Shown piece by piece: positions 18,088-27,230 of a stretch of DNA of 64,000 nucleotides (positions within the stretch are counted from its first letter, which is position 1; each line of letters opens with the position of its first letter). The position numbers were made by a program, and so were the translations under genes. Below the pieces are notes generated by a model. It worked only from the letters and a program-made list of their open reading frames with translations, made no database searches and was not told where the DNA came from. This DNA comes from Desulforhabdus amnigena (GTDB taxonomy: Bacteria > Desulfobacterota > Syntrophobacteria > Syntrophobacterales > Syntrophobacteraceae), in assembly GCF_027925305.1 (NCBI RefSeq), contig NZ_BSDR01000001.1, positions 1,329,001 to 1,393,000 on the forward strand, in the 5' to 3' direction.

Positions 18088-18698
18088 AACAGAAAACCAT
18101 GATTTCCGCTGGTTCATTGCATCAGCAACGTTAGGCGTGATCGGCAGGATGGATGGAAAACTTGAGGGTAAGTTAGATTGGTTTTTTCTAAGAGGACGGA
18201 TATGCGGAATCTCTCAAAAGCCGTCTTCCTCGATGCACTTAAAACGCATCCCGTAGCTCCGACAATGATGATACCTGATCCGGATATCCCCTCCCAGGGA
18301 AGGGTACGAATCACAGCCACTTTCTCCGTTTTGCAGCTGGGGCACTCTGCACCGCCTTTTTCCCTGTCGGAAGAGTTTGTCCTTGTAATAATTGGAGTTT
18401 AAGCGATACAGCCTGAGCCCTCCTGGGATGGAAATGAGCAAATAGCCTGCCTCTAGTTGTGCAGGGCCACATAAACGACTATGCCGTTCCCGGCAACACC
18501 GACAGCGTAGATTCCTTTCGATCTCAGGTGGCACGTCACCGGCTCCGTACCCTCAGGCGACGGAGTCAGTGACGTTGCATGCCTTGGAGTCGATTTTACC
18601 GCCTCACCGACCAATATCGACATGCCCTTCTTTCTGAGAGACAAAACCTCCAGCCTGTCCATTCCTTCAACCATGCGATAGCATTGCCGGCATAGCTC
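18088..18698. other. Stretch without a confident gene
   Basis: About 610 bases after the MITE. On the minus strand two overlapping frames (18453-18674 and 18214-18534) look protein-like in parts, one with a CPSC pair as in a zinc ribbon, but reading needs frame changes and there is no ribosome binding site. It may be a decayed small gene. Upstream, 17812-17898 on the plus strand encodes only a 28-residue fragment. Confidence 0.4.
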
Positions 18699-19571
18699 TC
18701 AGTATCCGGCAGGAGGATTGACGACGACATAGGTGACTCCACCTCCAGAGTACGCCGGCTGGTACCAGGTGGTGCCGCACTGATAGTAGGTGACTCCACC
18801 CGCCACTATTGTGGTGCTCGTACAGGGAAGCGCGGCAAAGGCCGAAGCGGTTATTGTTGTACCAATGGCATAAGCCGTGACGGCAACCGCTGCTCCGACC
18901 GCTGCAGCTCCCCAGTAGTCGTCCCAGTCGTCGTCCCAGTCGTCATGATCATGATACCGGTTGTCATAGGCCTCATTTACTGCTGTCTGTCGCTGTCCCT
19001 GTCTGTCTGTGCGTTGTTCCTGGCGGGTTCCCTGGCGTTCAGTGCGTTGCTCCTGGCGGGTTCCCTGCCTTTCAGTCCTCCCCTCCTGGCGATCCGAGCG
19101 CACGCCACTTCGCTCTCCCGACCTCTCGGTACGTGTATCCTGGCGTGCCTGCCTGGTATCTGCGCGTCCCTGAGCCCGTTCAGTACGCTGTGCCTGGCCC
19201 TGTATGCGCATCTCAGAGCGCTGTCCGGACCTCCCCGTCATGCCTGCCCGGCGCTCCTGCGCACCCATTGTTTGTCCACCTTGGCGTGCTCCGGCTCGCT
19301 GTGACATCGACACGCCGCCGGCACCTCCGAACCCCTGACTGCGGGTTCTCGCAGAGGATCTGGAGGAGAAGCCACCGCCACTGGCCGGTCCGAAGCGGGA
19401 GAAGCCCCCACCTCCCCCACGGCTTCCACCGCCAGAGAATCCCCCACCCCCTGCACGGCCGCCACCGCCGCGCCCGCCTCCCCGGGCTTCGACCTCGATG
19501 GCCATCATGAACAGTATAAAGAAGAGGATTGAAACCACAGAAATCATTTTTTGAAGTGAGCCGTATCTCAT
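18699..19571 (-). CDS. Exported Gly/Arg-rich repeat protein
   Basis: A 290-residue protein. Residues 1-29 form a signal peptide ending in VEARG. Then come a Gly-rich part (30-75), an Arg/Gln/Thr-rich part with imperfect RTERQGTRQEQ repeats (about 110-205), an acidic DDWDDDWDDYW cluster, a hydrophobic segment (about 224-255) and a C-terminal domain with a Cys pair (CTST...YYQCGTTWY) ending in VVVNPPAGY. The C-terminal part recalls small envelope proteins annotated DUF6515 (from memory, not checked). Its start overlaps the stop of the DUF2092 gene by four bases (ATGA), so the two are coupled. Probably an envelope or surface protein. Confidence 0.72.
   Translation of the reverse strand: MRYGSLQKMISVVSILFFILFMMAIEVEARGGGRGGGGRAGGGGFSGGGSRGGGGGFSRFGPASGGGFSSRSSARTRSQGFGGAGGVSMSQRAGARQGGQTMGAQERRAGMTGRSGQRSEMRIQGQAQRTERAQGRADTRQARQDTRTERSGERSGVRSDRQEGRTERQGTRQEQRTERQGTRQEQRTDRQGQRQTAVNEAYDNRYHDHDDWDDDWDDYWGAAAVGAAVAVTAYAIGTTITASAFAALPCTSTTIVAGGVTYYQCGTTWYQPAYSGGGVTYVVVNPPAGY
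19011..19076. repeat. 33-bp tandem repeat within the Arg/Gln-rich gene
   Basis: Two adjacent 33-bp units (19011-19043 and 19044-19076) differing at about four bases encode the 11-residue RTERQGTRQEQ-like repeats. More diverged units flank them. Copy-number change would keep the frame. Confidence 0.75.
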
Positions 19572-20383
19572 TGCTTGCCTCCCTTCTTCACTTTTTTGAC
19601 ATCAGGCTTGGCCACTTCCAGCTCGGCGAGGAATGGAATCCGCTGAACTCCTTCTGGAGGCGTGAAGACAAAGAAATCTTCGGGTGGGTTGGGGGAAAGA
19701 TTCCAGTCGCTGAGATTTGCTCTGAACTGAGGCTGTCCCATCGCCTTCTTGTAAGTGATCACAACGCGTCGCGGCAGTGGATCCCCCTGTGATGGAATCC
19801 AAACCTGAAAGTCCACCTCATCGGTGCGTGCCGCCAGGTGAGTGCAGGGGACGTCCATGATCGTGTCCTGTTCCACCACTTCGACTGAGCGCACTCTGCG
19901 TTCCATTTCCGAGGGCAGCCTGGTGACAAACATCATGGCAAGAGGCAGCCGAAGCTGAAGATCGTTGAGAAGATAGAAGATCGCGTGATCCACGTCACCG
20001 GGCTTGGCCGCTCTGGCAAATGCTTTGTCTTTGGGACTGAAAACAGTGATTTCTTGTCCATCGAACAACACGAGGCCCGTTTCCCCATCGCTCCGTTCGA
20101 CATCCACTCGAATACGGTCAGGCCGAACCAGGGTAAGTTTGCGAAGTTCTCCGAACTCTATCTTCTCACCCGTTTCCTGGAGCACATCATAGCCGGCGTG
20201 AATACTGACGCTGAATTGCTTCGCCTGGGCGAGAAAGTCACACATCTTCGTCAGCACAGCCTTGGCATCAGTCTGGGAGCCAGGAGCGCCCGAAACCGGT
20301 TCCTCCGCCGCGAATCCAGGGACCGCGCACAGAGACGCACTCAGCATGAACACCGCTAATTGAAAAAGTTTTCGTAAGTTCAT
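19568..20383 (-). CDS. DUF2092 family periplasmic protein
   Basis: A 271-residue protein with a signal peptide (about 1-26, cleavage after PGFA) and a mature part resembling DUF2092 proteins, which have a LolA/LolB-like fold: repeated beta-strands such as RVDVERSDGETGLVLFDG and MDVPCTHLAART with a late RRVVITYKK strand. The fold suggests binding of a lipid or lipoprotein, but no function is established. The frame is open upstream; GGAGG 7 bases before the ATG at 20383 sets the start. It is coupled to the next gene by an ATGA overlap. Confidence 0.78.
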   Translation of the reverse strand: MNLRKLFQLAVFMLSASLCAVPGFAAEEPVSGAPGSQTDAKAVLTKMCDFLAQAKQFSVSIHAGYDVLQETGEKIEFGELRKLTLVRPDRIRVDVERSDGETGLVLFDGQEITVFSPKDKAFARAAKPGDVDHAIFYLLNDLQLRLPLAMMFVTRLPSEMERRVRSVEVVEQDTIMDVPCTHLAARTDEVDFQVWIPSQGDPLPRRVVITYKKAMGQPQFRANLSDWNLSPNPPEDFFVFTPPEGVQRIPFLAELEVAKPDVKKVKKGGKQ

Positions 20384-20627
20384 CCAAACCTCCTGCAGTT
20401 TAGGGGTTCTCCTATCCAACGCACATCAACAATCAACCAGATCCGGGACGCAGCACAAATCAGGTATCTTTTGGTGATCGATGCCGGATGCCGGATTTCC
20501 GATAGAGTCGATCTATATGAAATGAGTGCTGCATCCAGTGTGCAACATCCCCTGAAACGAGGCGCTTGATTAACCCGCAATGTACTGTCGTGTACTGTCG
20601 TCCGGGGTCTGCCGAGTGCTCTTGTCG

Positions 20628-21383
20628 CTACCAGGGCTTCAAGGTGAAGGGACTCGAATCCTTGACGATCTCACCCGGGCGCCTGTTGGCGATCTGCACA
20701 AACTGAGCGGCCCACTCATCAATGATACCTTCCGCCTCCTTGTACCAGGTAAGTGCCCTCAGGTTGATGGGTGCGGCCTTCCCCTGCTCCCGGTCCGCAG
20801 CCATGGCCAGAACCTCACCCGTATCCGCATCCTCGATTTTCGCCTCAAAAGCGACCGTCCCCTTAGCACCCGATTCCTTCGCCGCAGCCTGCACCGCAAT
20901 CCCGGAACCATAGGGAGCGACGATAGACAGAGCCTCCAGGACCGGCTTGCTCGGCACCAATTCGGTAAGGGCCATTTCCAGGAGGAGAGAACCTGCTGCA
21001 GGAGATTCCACTACTTCAAAACGGTTCTGGGGATCGTTTCGAAAAGCCGTCTCAAACTGCTGTTTCATGTACGTTGCAATCTCCTGCACGTCTGCTTCCA
21101 TTTTATCCTGACGCATACTTTGCTGCCACCATTCTGCCTCAAGCAGGTACTGAGTATTGACATCCTTGATGTACAGCGTCTTGTACTTCTTCCAGTCCAC
21201 CCCTGCCTTCACCCATGTTTTGTGGAAAGGGAGGTCCTCACGCTTTGTCATCTCCTGCACGGGAACGAACCCCGCCCCTTCGGAAGGCTTCGCCTTCATC
21301 GATGTGCAACCAGTAAGACCGAAACATACTACTACGACCGAAGCAAACAGCATCCACAACCAATCTCTTCTCACCGTTCTCAT
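20628..21383 (-). CDS. DUF3313-like lipoprotein
   Basis: A 251-residue protein with a basic N-terminus, a hydrophobic helix and the lipobox LTGC, so it should be a lipid-anchored envelope protein. The mature part (YKTLYIKDVNTQYL, then a block on a putative enzyme-free alpha/beta fold with SLLLEMALTELVPSKPV and DADTGEVLAMAADREQGKAAP) matches the DUF3313 family of unknown role. The ATG at 21383 follows GAAGGGAAAGACGG and is preferred to 21419. It lies between the DUF2092 and patatin genes on the same strand. Confidence 0.75.
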   Translation of the reverse strand: MRTVRRDWLWMLFASVVVVCFGLTGCTSMKAKPSEGAGFVPVQEMTKREDLPFHKTWVKAGVDWKKYKTLYIKDVNTQYLLEAEWWQQSMRQDKMEADVQEIATYMKQQFETAFRNDPQNRFEVVESPAAGSLLLEMALTELVPSKPVLEALSIVAPYGSGIAVQAAAKESGAKGTVAFEAKIEDADTGEVLAMAADREQGKAAPINLRALTWYKEAEGIIDEWAAQFVQIANRRPGEIVKDSSPFTLKPW

Positions 21384-21507
21384 CCGTCTTTCCCTTCCGT
21401 GACTCGTCAACCACTTCACATGAGTATCTCGCCCTTACCGTAACGATCCGCCTATGTTCCTTCGGGACGCTAAGTACCGAAGATTGTAAATACGTGGCCA
21501 CTTCTTT

Positions 21508-21578
21508 GTAGGAATGACTTCCAGCCGTGACAGAAACCGGCAACCGCACACCTTGTCGCGGCAGGATGCCGCTCCTAC
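21508..21578. repeat. REP-like inverted repeat
   Basis: Two 25-base arms, 21508-21532 (GTAGGAATGACTTCC start) and 21554-21578 (ending GCCGCTCCTAC), inverted with about six mismatches. The right arm has the GTAGGAGCGGC...GCCGCGACA form known as a common dispersed repeat in proteobacterial genomes. It lies in the 350-base gap between the DUF3313 and patatin genes, in which I see no other feature. Confidence 0.65.
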
Positions 21579-21734
21579 GAAAACGTATGGGTAAACGGCT
21601 GCGTAACTACGAAGACCAATACTAAGGGTTACCCTCCAGATGCGCCCCATTCCCGGAACGCATTTTCCCCAGGGATGACCTTTTTCTCCATCCGGACGCC
21701 CGCCGTCTGCGGGGAACTGCGCAGACCTTCAATT

Positions 21735-23177
21735 TTACTGCAAATCTTTCATCAGCTGTTGGAATTCCCTGGAATTGGCGAGGATGCGACGGGCAGCATC
21801 CTTAAGTTTGTCCACTTCTTCAGGCTTCAACACGAAAGAGGTGGGAAGCTTCTTGAAGTAGTTGCGTTCGGCCTCATCGTCCAAAGCTTCGAAATTCACC
21901 TCCACAAGGTAAAATTCGATATCACCGCAGGAGCCCGGTTCCACGGAGACCTTCCCAGACCCGCAGCGCCCCTTTCGAATCTCGTCGCTCCAGCGGGCGA
22001 AGCTTTCCCTCAGAAGCGCCACCGTCTCCACATTATAGCGGGCAATGGCTATAGAAGAGTACGATTCGAGCATGGCACTGAAGGGAGGAATCTTTTCACG
22101 TCGATCCCACTTATCATCGATTTCGGTCTCGGCATTCACGACCACGAAAACGATCTTGTGCACGTTTTCCACGTTGGCATATTTCAATGTGGTCCAGGGG
22201 TCACCCATCAGCGTGACCCGCTCCAGAACGGCCCGAAGACCCAGGTTGTCGGCAACTCCTCCATCCACCAGATGGATAAAGGGTTTCTTTTTTGAATCCA
22301 GGAAAGGCAACATGCTGTTTGCAAGGTCGAAACGACGTGAGGAAATGTCCCTGGGGGGCTGCATGGCCTGTTCGAGGGCTTCGGGCATGTCGTAGCCACA
22401 CTTGCCGGCATAGTTGCGCAAGGTAATCGGCGTCAGGACAATGGGCACCGCTGAAGACGCCGCACATGCACGGGCAACCGGAAAAGTGGTCAAGTCCGAG
22501 CAGATCACATCGAATGAATCCTGGTTGAAGGTAAACCGGGTTCCATGAACCATGTCCGTGGCGTTGATGGCGATCATGGGTTTCTTGTGAGCGAGCATGT
22601 CGCCGAAGGTTCCGCCGTCGAAGATGTGCTTGTCGTAATATTCCGCGGCGAGATCACTCCTGTCATAATACGGGGATGCGAGCTTTCCCCAATTGAAGGG
22701 ATTGAAGAGTGTGGCCTTCGCGAGATCGCCCTGGATGTTCTTTTTCAGGAACTTACTCTCGAAATCCTCAAAAATACGCTCCCGGAACAGACCGTAATAC
22801 GCTGCCGTGAAGCTCCCCCCGGATACACCGGAAATCATGTCCACCTGATCCAGCAGACGCTGCTTCCGACCGTGGATGGATACCTCCATATCTCTCAGCG
22901 TTTCAAGCACACCATAGGAAAAAGCGGCAGCCCGGGTCCCCCCGCCGGAGAAGGTGAGTAAGATCAACACTTCCTTATCATCTTCAGCATCATTGAGGTT
23001 TCTGGCCTGATAACCCGCCTGGGGATCGTACTGCATCAATCCCCTGTTTATGGGGTAATGGGCGCAGCCGGCCGCGGCAAAAAGCAAAACCACCAAGAAG
23101 ATACAGGCTGGAAGACGTCTGAGTTCTTTCGGAAAAGTATCTCCGACCGGCAAGGTATCCCAAAACGACCAGTGCAT
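21735..23177 (-). CDS. Patatin-like phospholipase, lipoprotein
   Basis: A 480-residue protein with a hydrophobic N-terminal helix and the lipobox AAGC (Cys about 38), so it is probably membrane-anchored in the envelope. The patatin core has the oxyanion loop GGGTRAAAF (about 78-86), the nucleophile GVSGGS (Ser about 119) and the second catalytic residue in DGGVADNLG (about 308-316), so the Ser-Asp dyad is intact. Such enzymes hydrolyse acyl esters of phospholipids. The ATG has AGGAGGTTTGG upstream. A receiver-domain gene lies upstream on the same strand, 71 bases away. Confidence 0.87.
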   Translation of the reverse strand: MHWSFWDTLPVGDTFPKELRRLPACIFLVVLLFAAAGCAHYPINRGLMQYDPQAGYQARNLNDAEDDKEVLILLTFSGGGTRAAAFSYGVLETLRDMEVSIHGRKQRLLDQVDMISGVSGGSFTAAYYGLFRERIFEDFESKFLKKNIQGDLAKATLFNPFNWGKLASPYYDRSDLAAEYYDKHIFDGGTFGDMLAHKKPMIAINATDMVHGTRFTFNQDSFDVICSDLTTFPVARACAASSAVPIVLTPITLRNYAGKCGYDMPEALEQAMQPPRDISSRRFDLANSMLPFLDSKKKPFIHLVDGGVADNLGLRAVLERVTLMGDPWTTLKYANVENVHKIVFVVVNAETEIDDKWDRREKIPPFSAMLESYSSIAIARYNVETVALLRESFARWSDEIRKGRCGSGKVSVEPGSCGDIEFYLVEVNFEALDDEAERNYFKKLPTSFVLKPEEVDKLKDAARRILANSREFQQLMKDLQ

Positions 23178-23248
23178 TCCAAACCTCCTTTTGAGAGAGC
23201 AATGTATCGCAGCGTTGGTCTGAAGCCTGCCCGGGAAAGAACGGCTCC

Positions 23249-23647
23249 TCAGCCAGGGGGAGCATCCGTCCCCTTCTTTCTGCTGCAGGCAAGGGTAATG
23301 GCGCTGAGCAGGGACTGCTCACCAAAAGGTTTTCGCAGGAAGGCGACGGCCCCCGCTTCCTCAGCCCTTTCCATCCACTGTAAGTCATCGTGGGCAGTCA
23401 TGAAAATCACCGGACAATTGACTCCGGTGGAAGCAAGGTGGGCATACAGCTCAAGACCCGATAGGGTCGGAAGGCGGATATCCAGGAGGAGGCAGACCTT
23501 GTCCCACGATAAACTGGATTGCAGCAGGCTTTCGGCGGATTCGAAGGTAAGAACTTGATACCCGTTAGACATGAGCAACCTCTTCATAGCCCTTCGCACC
23601 GACTCATCATCATCCACAACAAGCACAGTCAAGGGTTTCTCATCCAC
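23249..23647 (-). CDS. Single-domain response regulator (CheY-like receiver)
   Basis: A 132-residue receiver domain with nothing attached. Acidic pocket residues sit in VVDDDES (12-14), the phosphoacceptor is Asp56 in LLLDIRLP, Thr84 and Lys106 (LRKPF) complete the active site. It resembles the receiver of FixJ-type regulators, so it may be a truncated relative of the downstream-acting regulator encoded 320 bases upstream, or a phosphate sink for the same kinase. The start is GTG at 23647 with GGTGAGAG before it. Confidence 0.88.
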   Translation of the reverse strand: MDEKPLTVLVVDDDESVRRAMKRLLMSNGYQVLTFESAESLLQSSLSWDKVCLLLDIRLPTLSGLELYAHLASTGVNCPVIFMTAHDDLQWMERAEEAGAVAFLRKPFGEQSLLSAITLACSRKKGTDAPPG

Positions 23648-23726
23648 GAGGCTCTCACCTTTACCGAGAAGTTATCCGAGCGATTGGTCAAATAAGGGAC
23701 TTTCACAAAATAAATCATCCCCTCCC

Positions 23727-23796
23727 GTCATTCCGGCGAAAGCCGGAATCTAGCCGTACAACGAATTTCCTGGATTCCGGCTTTCGCCGGAATGAC
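23727..23796. repeat. REP-like element with perfect 24-base inverted arms
   Basis: Arms at 23727-23750 and 23773-23796 are exact reverse complements. Each arm is itself a small hairpin, TTCCGGCGAAAGCCGGAA, with a GAAA tetraloop. The motif is one of the common CATTCCGGCGAAAGCCGGAAT repeats of proteobacteria. A decayed version lies at 35878-35946. Confidence 0.85.
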
Positions 23797-23940
23797 GATG
23801 AAAGGCCCCAATAGGCTCATTATTTTTTCGAAAGTCCCTAAGTGTTTCTCTCCGCGGGAAGAACCCCGCGAAAAAAATGACAGGGCGGAGCAACACATGC
23901 TCCACGTGTTCGGACTTTAACGCAATTGAAGGGGGGGAAA

Positions 23941-23960
23941 TATTGGACTTTGGTCCAATA
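23941..23960. promoter_or_regulatory. 20-bp palindrome TATTGGAC-TTTG-GTCCAATA, site 1
   Basis: Perfect 8-base arms around TTTG, 7 bases beyond the stop of the FixJ-type regulator and 294 bases upstream of the receiver gene at 23647. The same palindrome recurs at 36085 and 57544. It has no T-tract, so an operator is more likely than a terminator. Confidence 0.7.
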
Positions 23961-23967
23961 CGGCAGG

Positions 23968-24594
23968 TCAAATCTCTGGGGAACGAATACACAATTTTTC
24001 GGCAAAACGGACAAGATCCGCCAGGGATCCGGCGCCCAGTTTTTCCATGATGCGGGCACGATGCACCTTGATGGTTTTTTCGCTGGTTCCAAGATCGTAA
24101 GCGATCTGCTTGTTCAGCATGCCGGTAACGACAAGCCCGAAGACTTCATGTTCACGTGGGGTCAAAGTTTTCAGCCGCTCACGGAGCTTCCTCAGTTCTC
24201 TTTGCTCCTGTTTCGCTTGCCGGTCCGCCGCGACAGCCCTGGAAACGACATCCAGCAAGTCCTTGTCCAAAAAAGGCTTCTCAAGAAAATCAACCGCGCC
24301 GGCTTTCATGGCCCGGACGCTCATGGGAACGGTCCCATGTCCGGTAATGAAAATGATAGGAAACGCAATTTCCTTCTCGGCCAGACGCTCCTGCAATTCG
24401 AGACCACCCAGTTCGGGCATTTTAACGTCGAGAACGAGGCAACCCGGCACATCCGGGTGTTGGAAATCCAGGAAATCGAGGGCTGAAGTGAAGGTCTTGA
24501 CGTCATAACCTTCTGATCGAAGCAGCCGCTCCAGGGATTTCAACACGGATGGATCGTCATCAACTACGTATACGACGGACCTTTGATCCCTCAC
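23968..24594 (-). CDS. FixJ/TodT-type response regulator
   Basis: A 208-residue two-domain regulator: receiver (about 5-125; acidic VVDDDPS at 11-17, phosphoacceptor Asp56 in LVLDVKMP, Lys in FLEKPF) and a C-terminal LuxR-type helix-turn-helix (about 140-200; LTPREHEVFGLV, NKQIAYDLGTSEKTIKVHR). It should bind DNA when phosphorylated by the kinase encoded directly upstream: its GTG start overlaps the kinase stop (GTGA). Target sites are unknown; the palindrome 7 bases beyond its stop is a candidate. Confidence 0.92.
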   Translation of the reverse strand: MRDQRSVVYVVDDDPSVLKSLERLLRSEGYDVKTFTSALDFLDFQHPDVPGCLVLDVKMPELGGLELQERLAEKEIAFPIIFITGHGTVPMSVRAMKAGAVDFLEKPFLDKDLLDVVSRAVAADRQAKQEQRELRKLRERLKTLTPREHEVFGLVVTGMLNKQIAYDLGTSEKTIKVHRARIMEKLGAGSLADLVRFAEKLCIRSPEI

Positions 24595-27230
24595 GGCTGC
24601 TCTCCCCGGTCCACCGGCAGGGTAAAATAAAAGGTGGCTCCGCCTTCCGGGTTGTTCTCAGCCCCTATCGTCCCGCCGTGGGCACTGACAATAGTCCGGC
24701 TGATCGACAACCCCATTCCCAGGCCGTCCGCTTTCGTTGTGTAAAAAGGCTCGAACAGGCGGTCCATGTCCTTCTTGTGGATGCCGGTGCCCGTGTCCCT
24801 GATGGAAACCATGACAGCCCGACTGCCCTGCCCGGCTGTCCTGATGACCAGTTTCCTCAGAGCCGGAGGGGTCTCTCTCATGGCGGCGGTCGCATTCAGC
24901 ATCAAGTTCAAAATGACCTGTTGCAACTGCACGCGATCACCTTCCACGGTAGACAGTTCGGAATCCAGCTCAGTCGTGAGGGAAAACCCTTCAAGAGAAG
25001 ATGCGCTGCGAACGAGCGCTATGGATTCGCGAACAGTATCGTTCAGGTCCACCGTTTCGCGGCGAGGAGTCTCTTTCTTGACAAGAGCCCGCATCCTCCG
25101 GATCACCTCGCCGGCCCTCCTGTCATCCTGGATGATGTCATCAAGGATCTTTTGGATCTCGTCCAGGTCCGGAGTACCCCTGGAGAGGAACCGTTGCGCG
25201 GCTTCGGCGTTGCAAAGGATAGCCGTCAGAGGCTGGTTGATTTCATGGGCCAGCGACGTGGCCAGCTCCCCCACCGTGACGATCCGTGTGATGTGGGCAA
25301 GCTCTTCCCTGCGCAACTGGGCCTCCAACTCGGCAGCTTTTCGTCCGCTGATATCCGTGATGGAGATCACGACACCTCCACCCGGATTCCTGAAGGGCAC
25401 CGCCTTCATCAAAAGCCATCGGGATTCCAAGGGTGAATCACAGGGATATTCGAGCGAGAAAGTATCGCCCTTGCCGTCCAGGACAGACTGGATGCCATCG
25501 AGGATCTGGGCGGCAAAATCCCCAGGCGATTGGATAGATCGCCGGCACTCCTCCAGGTAGTTGACTCCGGGACCCAATCCAGCAAGCGAAGTGACGCCGC
25601 TTTGTTGGTGGGCAAACTTCTCCCATGCCTCATTCACGGCGAGGATCGTCCCGTTCTTGTCCAGGATTGCAACATAATTCTTCAGGGACGCCAGAACAGC
25701 CCGGTTGAATTCTTCGGAAGCCTTTATGGCTTCTTGAGCACGTTTGTACTCGGTGACGTTCTTGACGGTGTAAACGACGCCCGTGATTTCCTTTTTGTCA
25801 TCGAGGACCGGGTCAGCGGAGACAAAGAGCCACGCATCCCTTTTCTCATCATAAAGAACCGCATCTTCATGTCTTTTGGTCTCCAACATCCTTGACAAAG
25901 GACAATCATCAAGGTGCGCGCCGGCTGCATACATCGCCTCGTAGTAGCGTTTGCCCAGGATTCTGTCCATAGGGAACCCAAGGAACGGCACAGTGGCCGC
26001 ATTGACCTGGACTATTCGCAATTCGTTGTCGAGGACCATGATCAGATCCGGAATGGAGTCAAAAGTAGTCCGCCACTCGTCAGCGGCTTTCCGAAGGGCA
26101 CGTTCGGCCCGGCGTCGCTTCCGAAGACTGATGATAAAGTTGGATACGAGAAGTGTCTGGATGATTAGAATCGAAGCGATTCCAACGGCCTGCCAACGGT
26201 ATGTGTCCCATATGGAAAAATCCCTGTAACGCACATCGCTGCCCTGAGGCAGATTCCCCTCTCGGATCCCCCAACGTTTGAGTTGACGCGCATCGAATAT
26301 ATACTGACTCCCACTTTCCCCGAGAGAATTCATGTTGTCCGGCTTTTCCCCGGCGAGTATGCGAAGCGCCACCCGGCCCGTCCTGGCTCCCTGGGCGGAG
26401 TGACTGAGCAGGGAACCGCCCACAATCCCTGAACCGATGTACGTTTCAGAAACACTGTAAATCGGTGCGTTCGCCTGCCCGGAAATGAGGGCCAGGGCAT
26501 CGGGGGACTTGAAAGATCTTCCGGTACCATCTCGAAAAATAGAGATATAAAACACCAGGGAGTGTTCGGGGAGAGTTGAAACACGGTGGAGGAGTTCCTC
26601 TATTGGGAGCCCGGAAAGATATTGGAGATCCACCTGGTTTTCGAAACCACGAAAGACTTTCCTGGCCATGCCTTCCAACGATTGATCATACCGGGATGCT
26701 CCGGTCACGACAAAAACCCTGCGGACATCCGGATGAAGGCGCATGGCCAAAGTCAAAGTACCCGCCATATCCAGTTCACCCGCCAGCACGGCCGCAACGG
26801 GCAAAGGCATTGGATCAACGAGTAGCTTAGGGTCCTGCTCGTAGTAAATTATAGGAATATTATGAAAGGATTCGGGACCGTATTCCGCCAAGAATTCGAG
26901 GGATGCGCGCAGGTCGGCAACAATGAGATCAATCTTAAGGCCTGAGTATTTTTCACGGTATAGATCCATCAACTTATCATGGTAAAGTTCGTCCGGAAAT
27001 CTGGTCAGGTCCATGCATTCGACGTAGAATTCGAACTCGTAATCCTTCGAGTCCGTCAATGTTGATCGAAAAGCGGCATCAAAACTGACGAACCCGGGCA
27101 TATTGCTCTCATATGGGAAGAGGATCAGGATCCTCTTAGAGGGTACCGACGCCGATGAGTCGTGAGGAATGGCGAAAAGCAACAGCCCAAAAAACAAGGC
27201 TGATTTTATCGTGCGACTCATGGGTCTCAT
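24591..27230 (-). CDS. Membrane sensor histidine kinase with ABC-type periplasmic sensor and two PAS domains
   Basis: An 879-residue kinase. A signal segment (about 8-27) leads into a periplasmic domain (28-343) that resembles ABC-transporter substrate-binding proteins (RILILFPYESN start, GSGIVGGSLLSHSAQGA, RILAGEKP). One membrane helix (347-369) leads to PAS domains at about 384-500 and 505-632, a HisKA domain with His662 in HEINQPL, and an HATPase domain with NLMLNATAAM, DTGTGI and GLGMGLSIS. It is FixL/DctB-like and should phosphorylate the FixJ-type regulator encoded next. The sensor suggests it reads a small periplasmic ligand. The ATG at 27230 has GGAAA upstream. Confidence 0.9.
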   Translation of the reverse strand: MRPMSRTIKSALFFGLLLFAIPHDSSASVPSKRILILFPYESNMPGFVSFDAAFRSTLTDSKDYEFEFYVECMDLTRFPDELYHDKLMDLYREKYSGLKIDLIVADLRASLEFLAEYGPESFHNIPIIYYEQDPKLLVDPMPLPVAAVLAGELDMAGTLTLAMRLHPDVRRVFVVTGASRYDQSLEGMARKVFRGFENQVDLQYLSGLPIEELLHRVSTLPEHSLVFYISIFRDGTGRSFKSPDALALISGQANAPIYSVSETYIGSGIVGGSLLSHSAQGARTGRVALRILAGEKPDNMNSLGESGSQYIFDARQLKRWGIREGNLPQGSDVRYRDFSIWDTYRWQAVGIASILIIQTLLVSNFIISLRKRRRAERALRKAADEWRTTFDSIPDLIMVLDNELRIVQVNAATVPFLGFPMDRILGKRYYEAMYAAGAHLDDCPLSRMLETKRHEDAVLYDEKRDAWLFVSADPVLDDKKEITGVVYTVKNVTEYKRAQEAIKASEEFNRAVLASLKNYVAILDKNGTILAVNEAWEKFAHQQSGVTSLAGLGPGVNYLEECRRSIQSPGDFAAQILDGIQSVLDGKGDTFSLEYPCDSPLESRWLLMKAVPFRNPGGGVVISITDISGRKAAELEAQLRREELAHITRIVTVGELATSLAHEINQPLTAILCNAEAAQRFLSRGTPDLDEIQKILDDIIQDDRRAGEVIRRMRALVKKETPRRETVDLNDTVRESIALVRSASSLEGFSLTTELDSELSTVEGDRVQLQQVILNLMLNATAAMRETPPALRKLVIRTAGQGSRAVMVSIRDTGTGIHKKDMDRLFEPFYTTKADGLGMGLSISRTIVSAHGGTIGAENNPEGGATFYFTLPVDRGEQP

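Noticed and set aside
19005-19200. CRISPR-like array
   Set aside because: The repeats are in-frame coding tandem units of 33 bp without spacers.
20580-21443. 287-aa open frame on the plus strand
   Set aside because: Antisense to the DUF3313 lipoprotein, which has a lipobox and ribosome binding site.
23941-23960. Reading the TATTGGAC palindrome as a Rho-independent terminator
   Set aside because: Short AT-rich 8-base arms and no T tract; exact recurrence at two other loci favours a protein-binding site.
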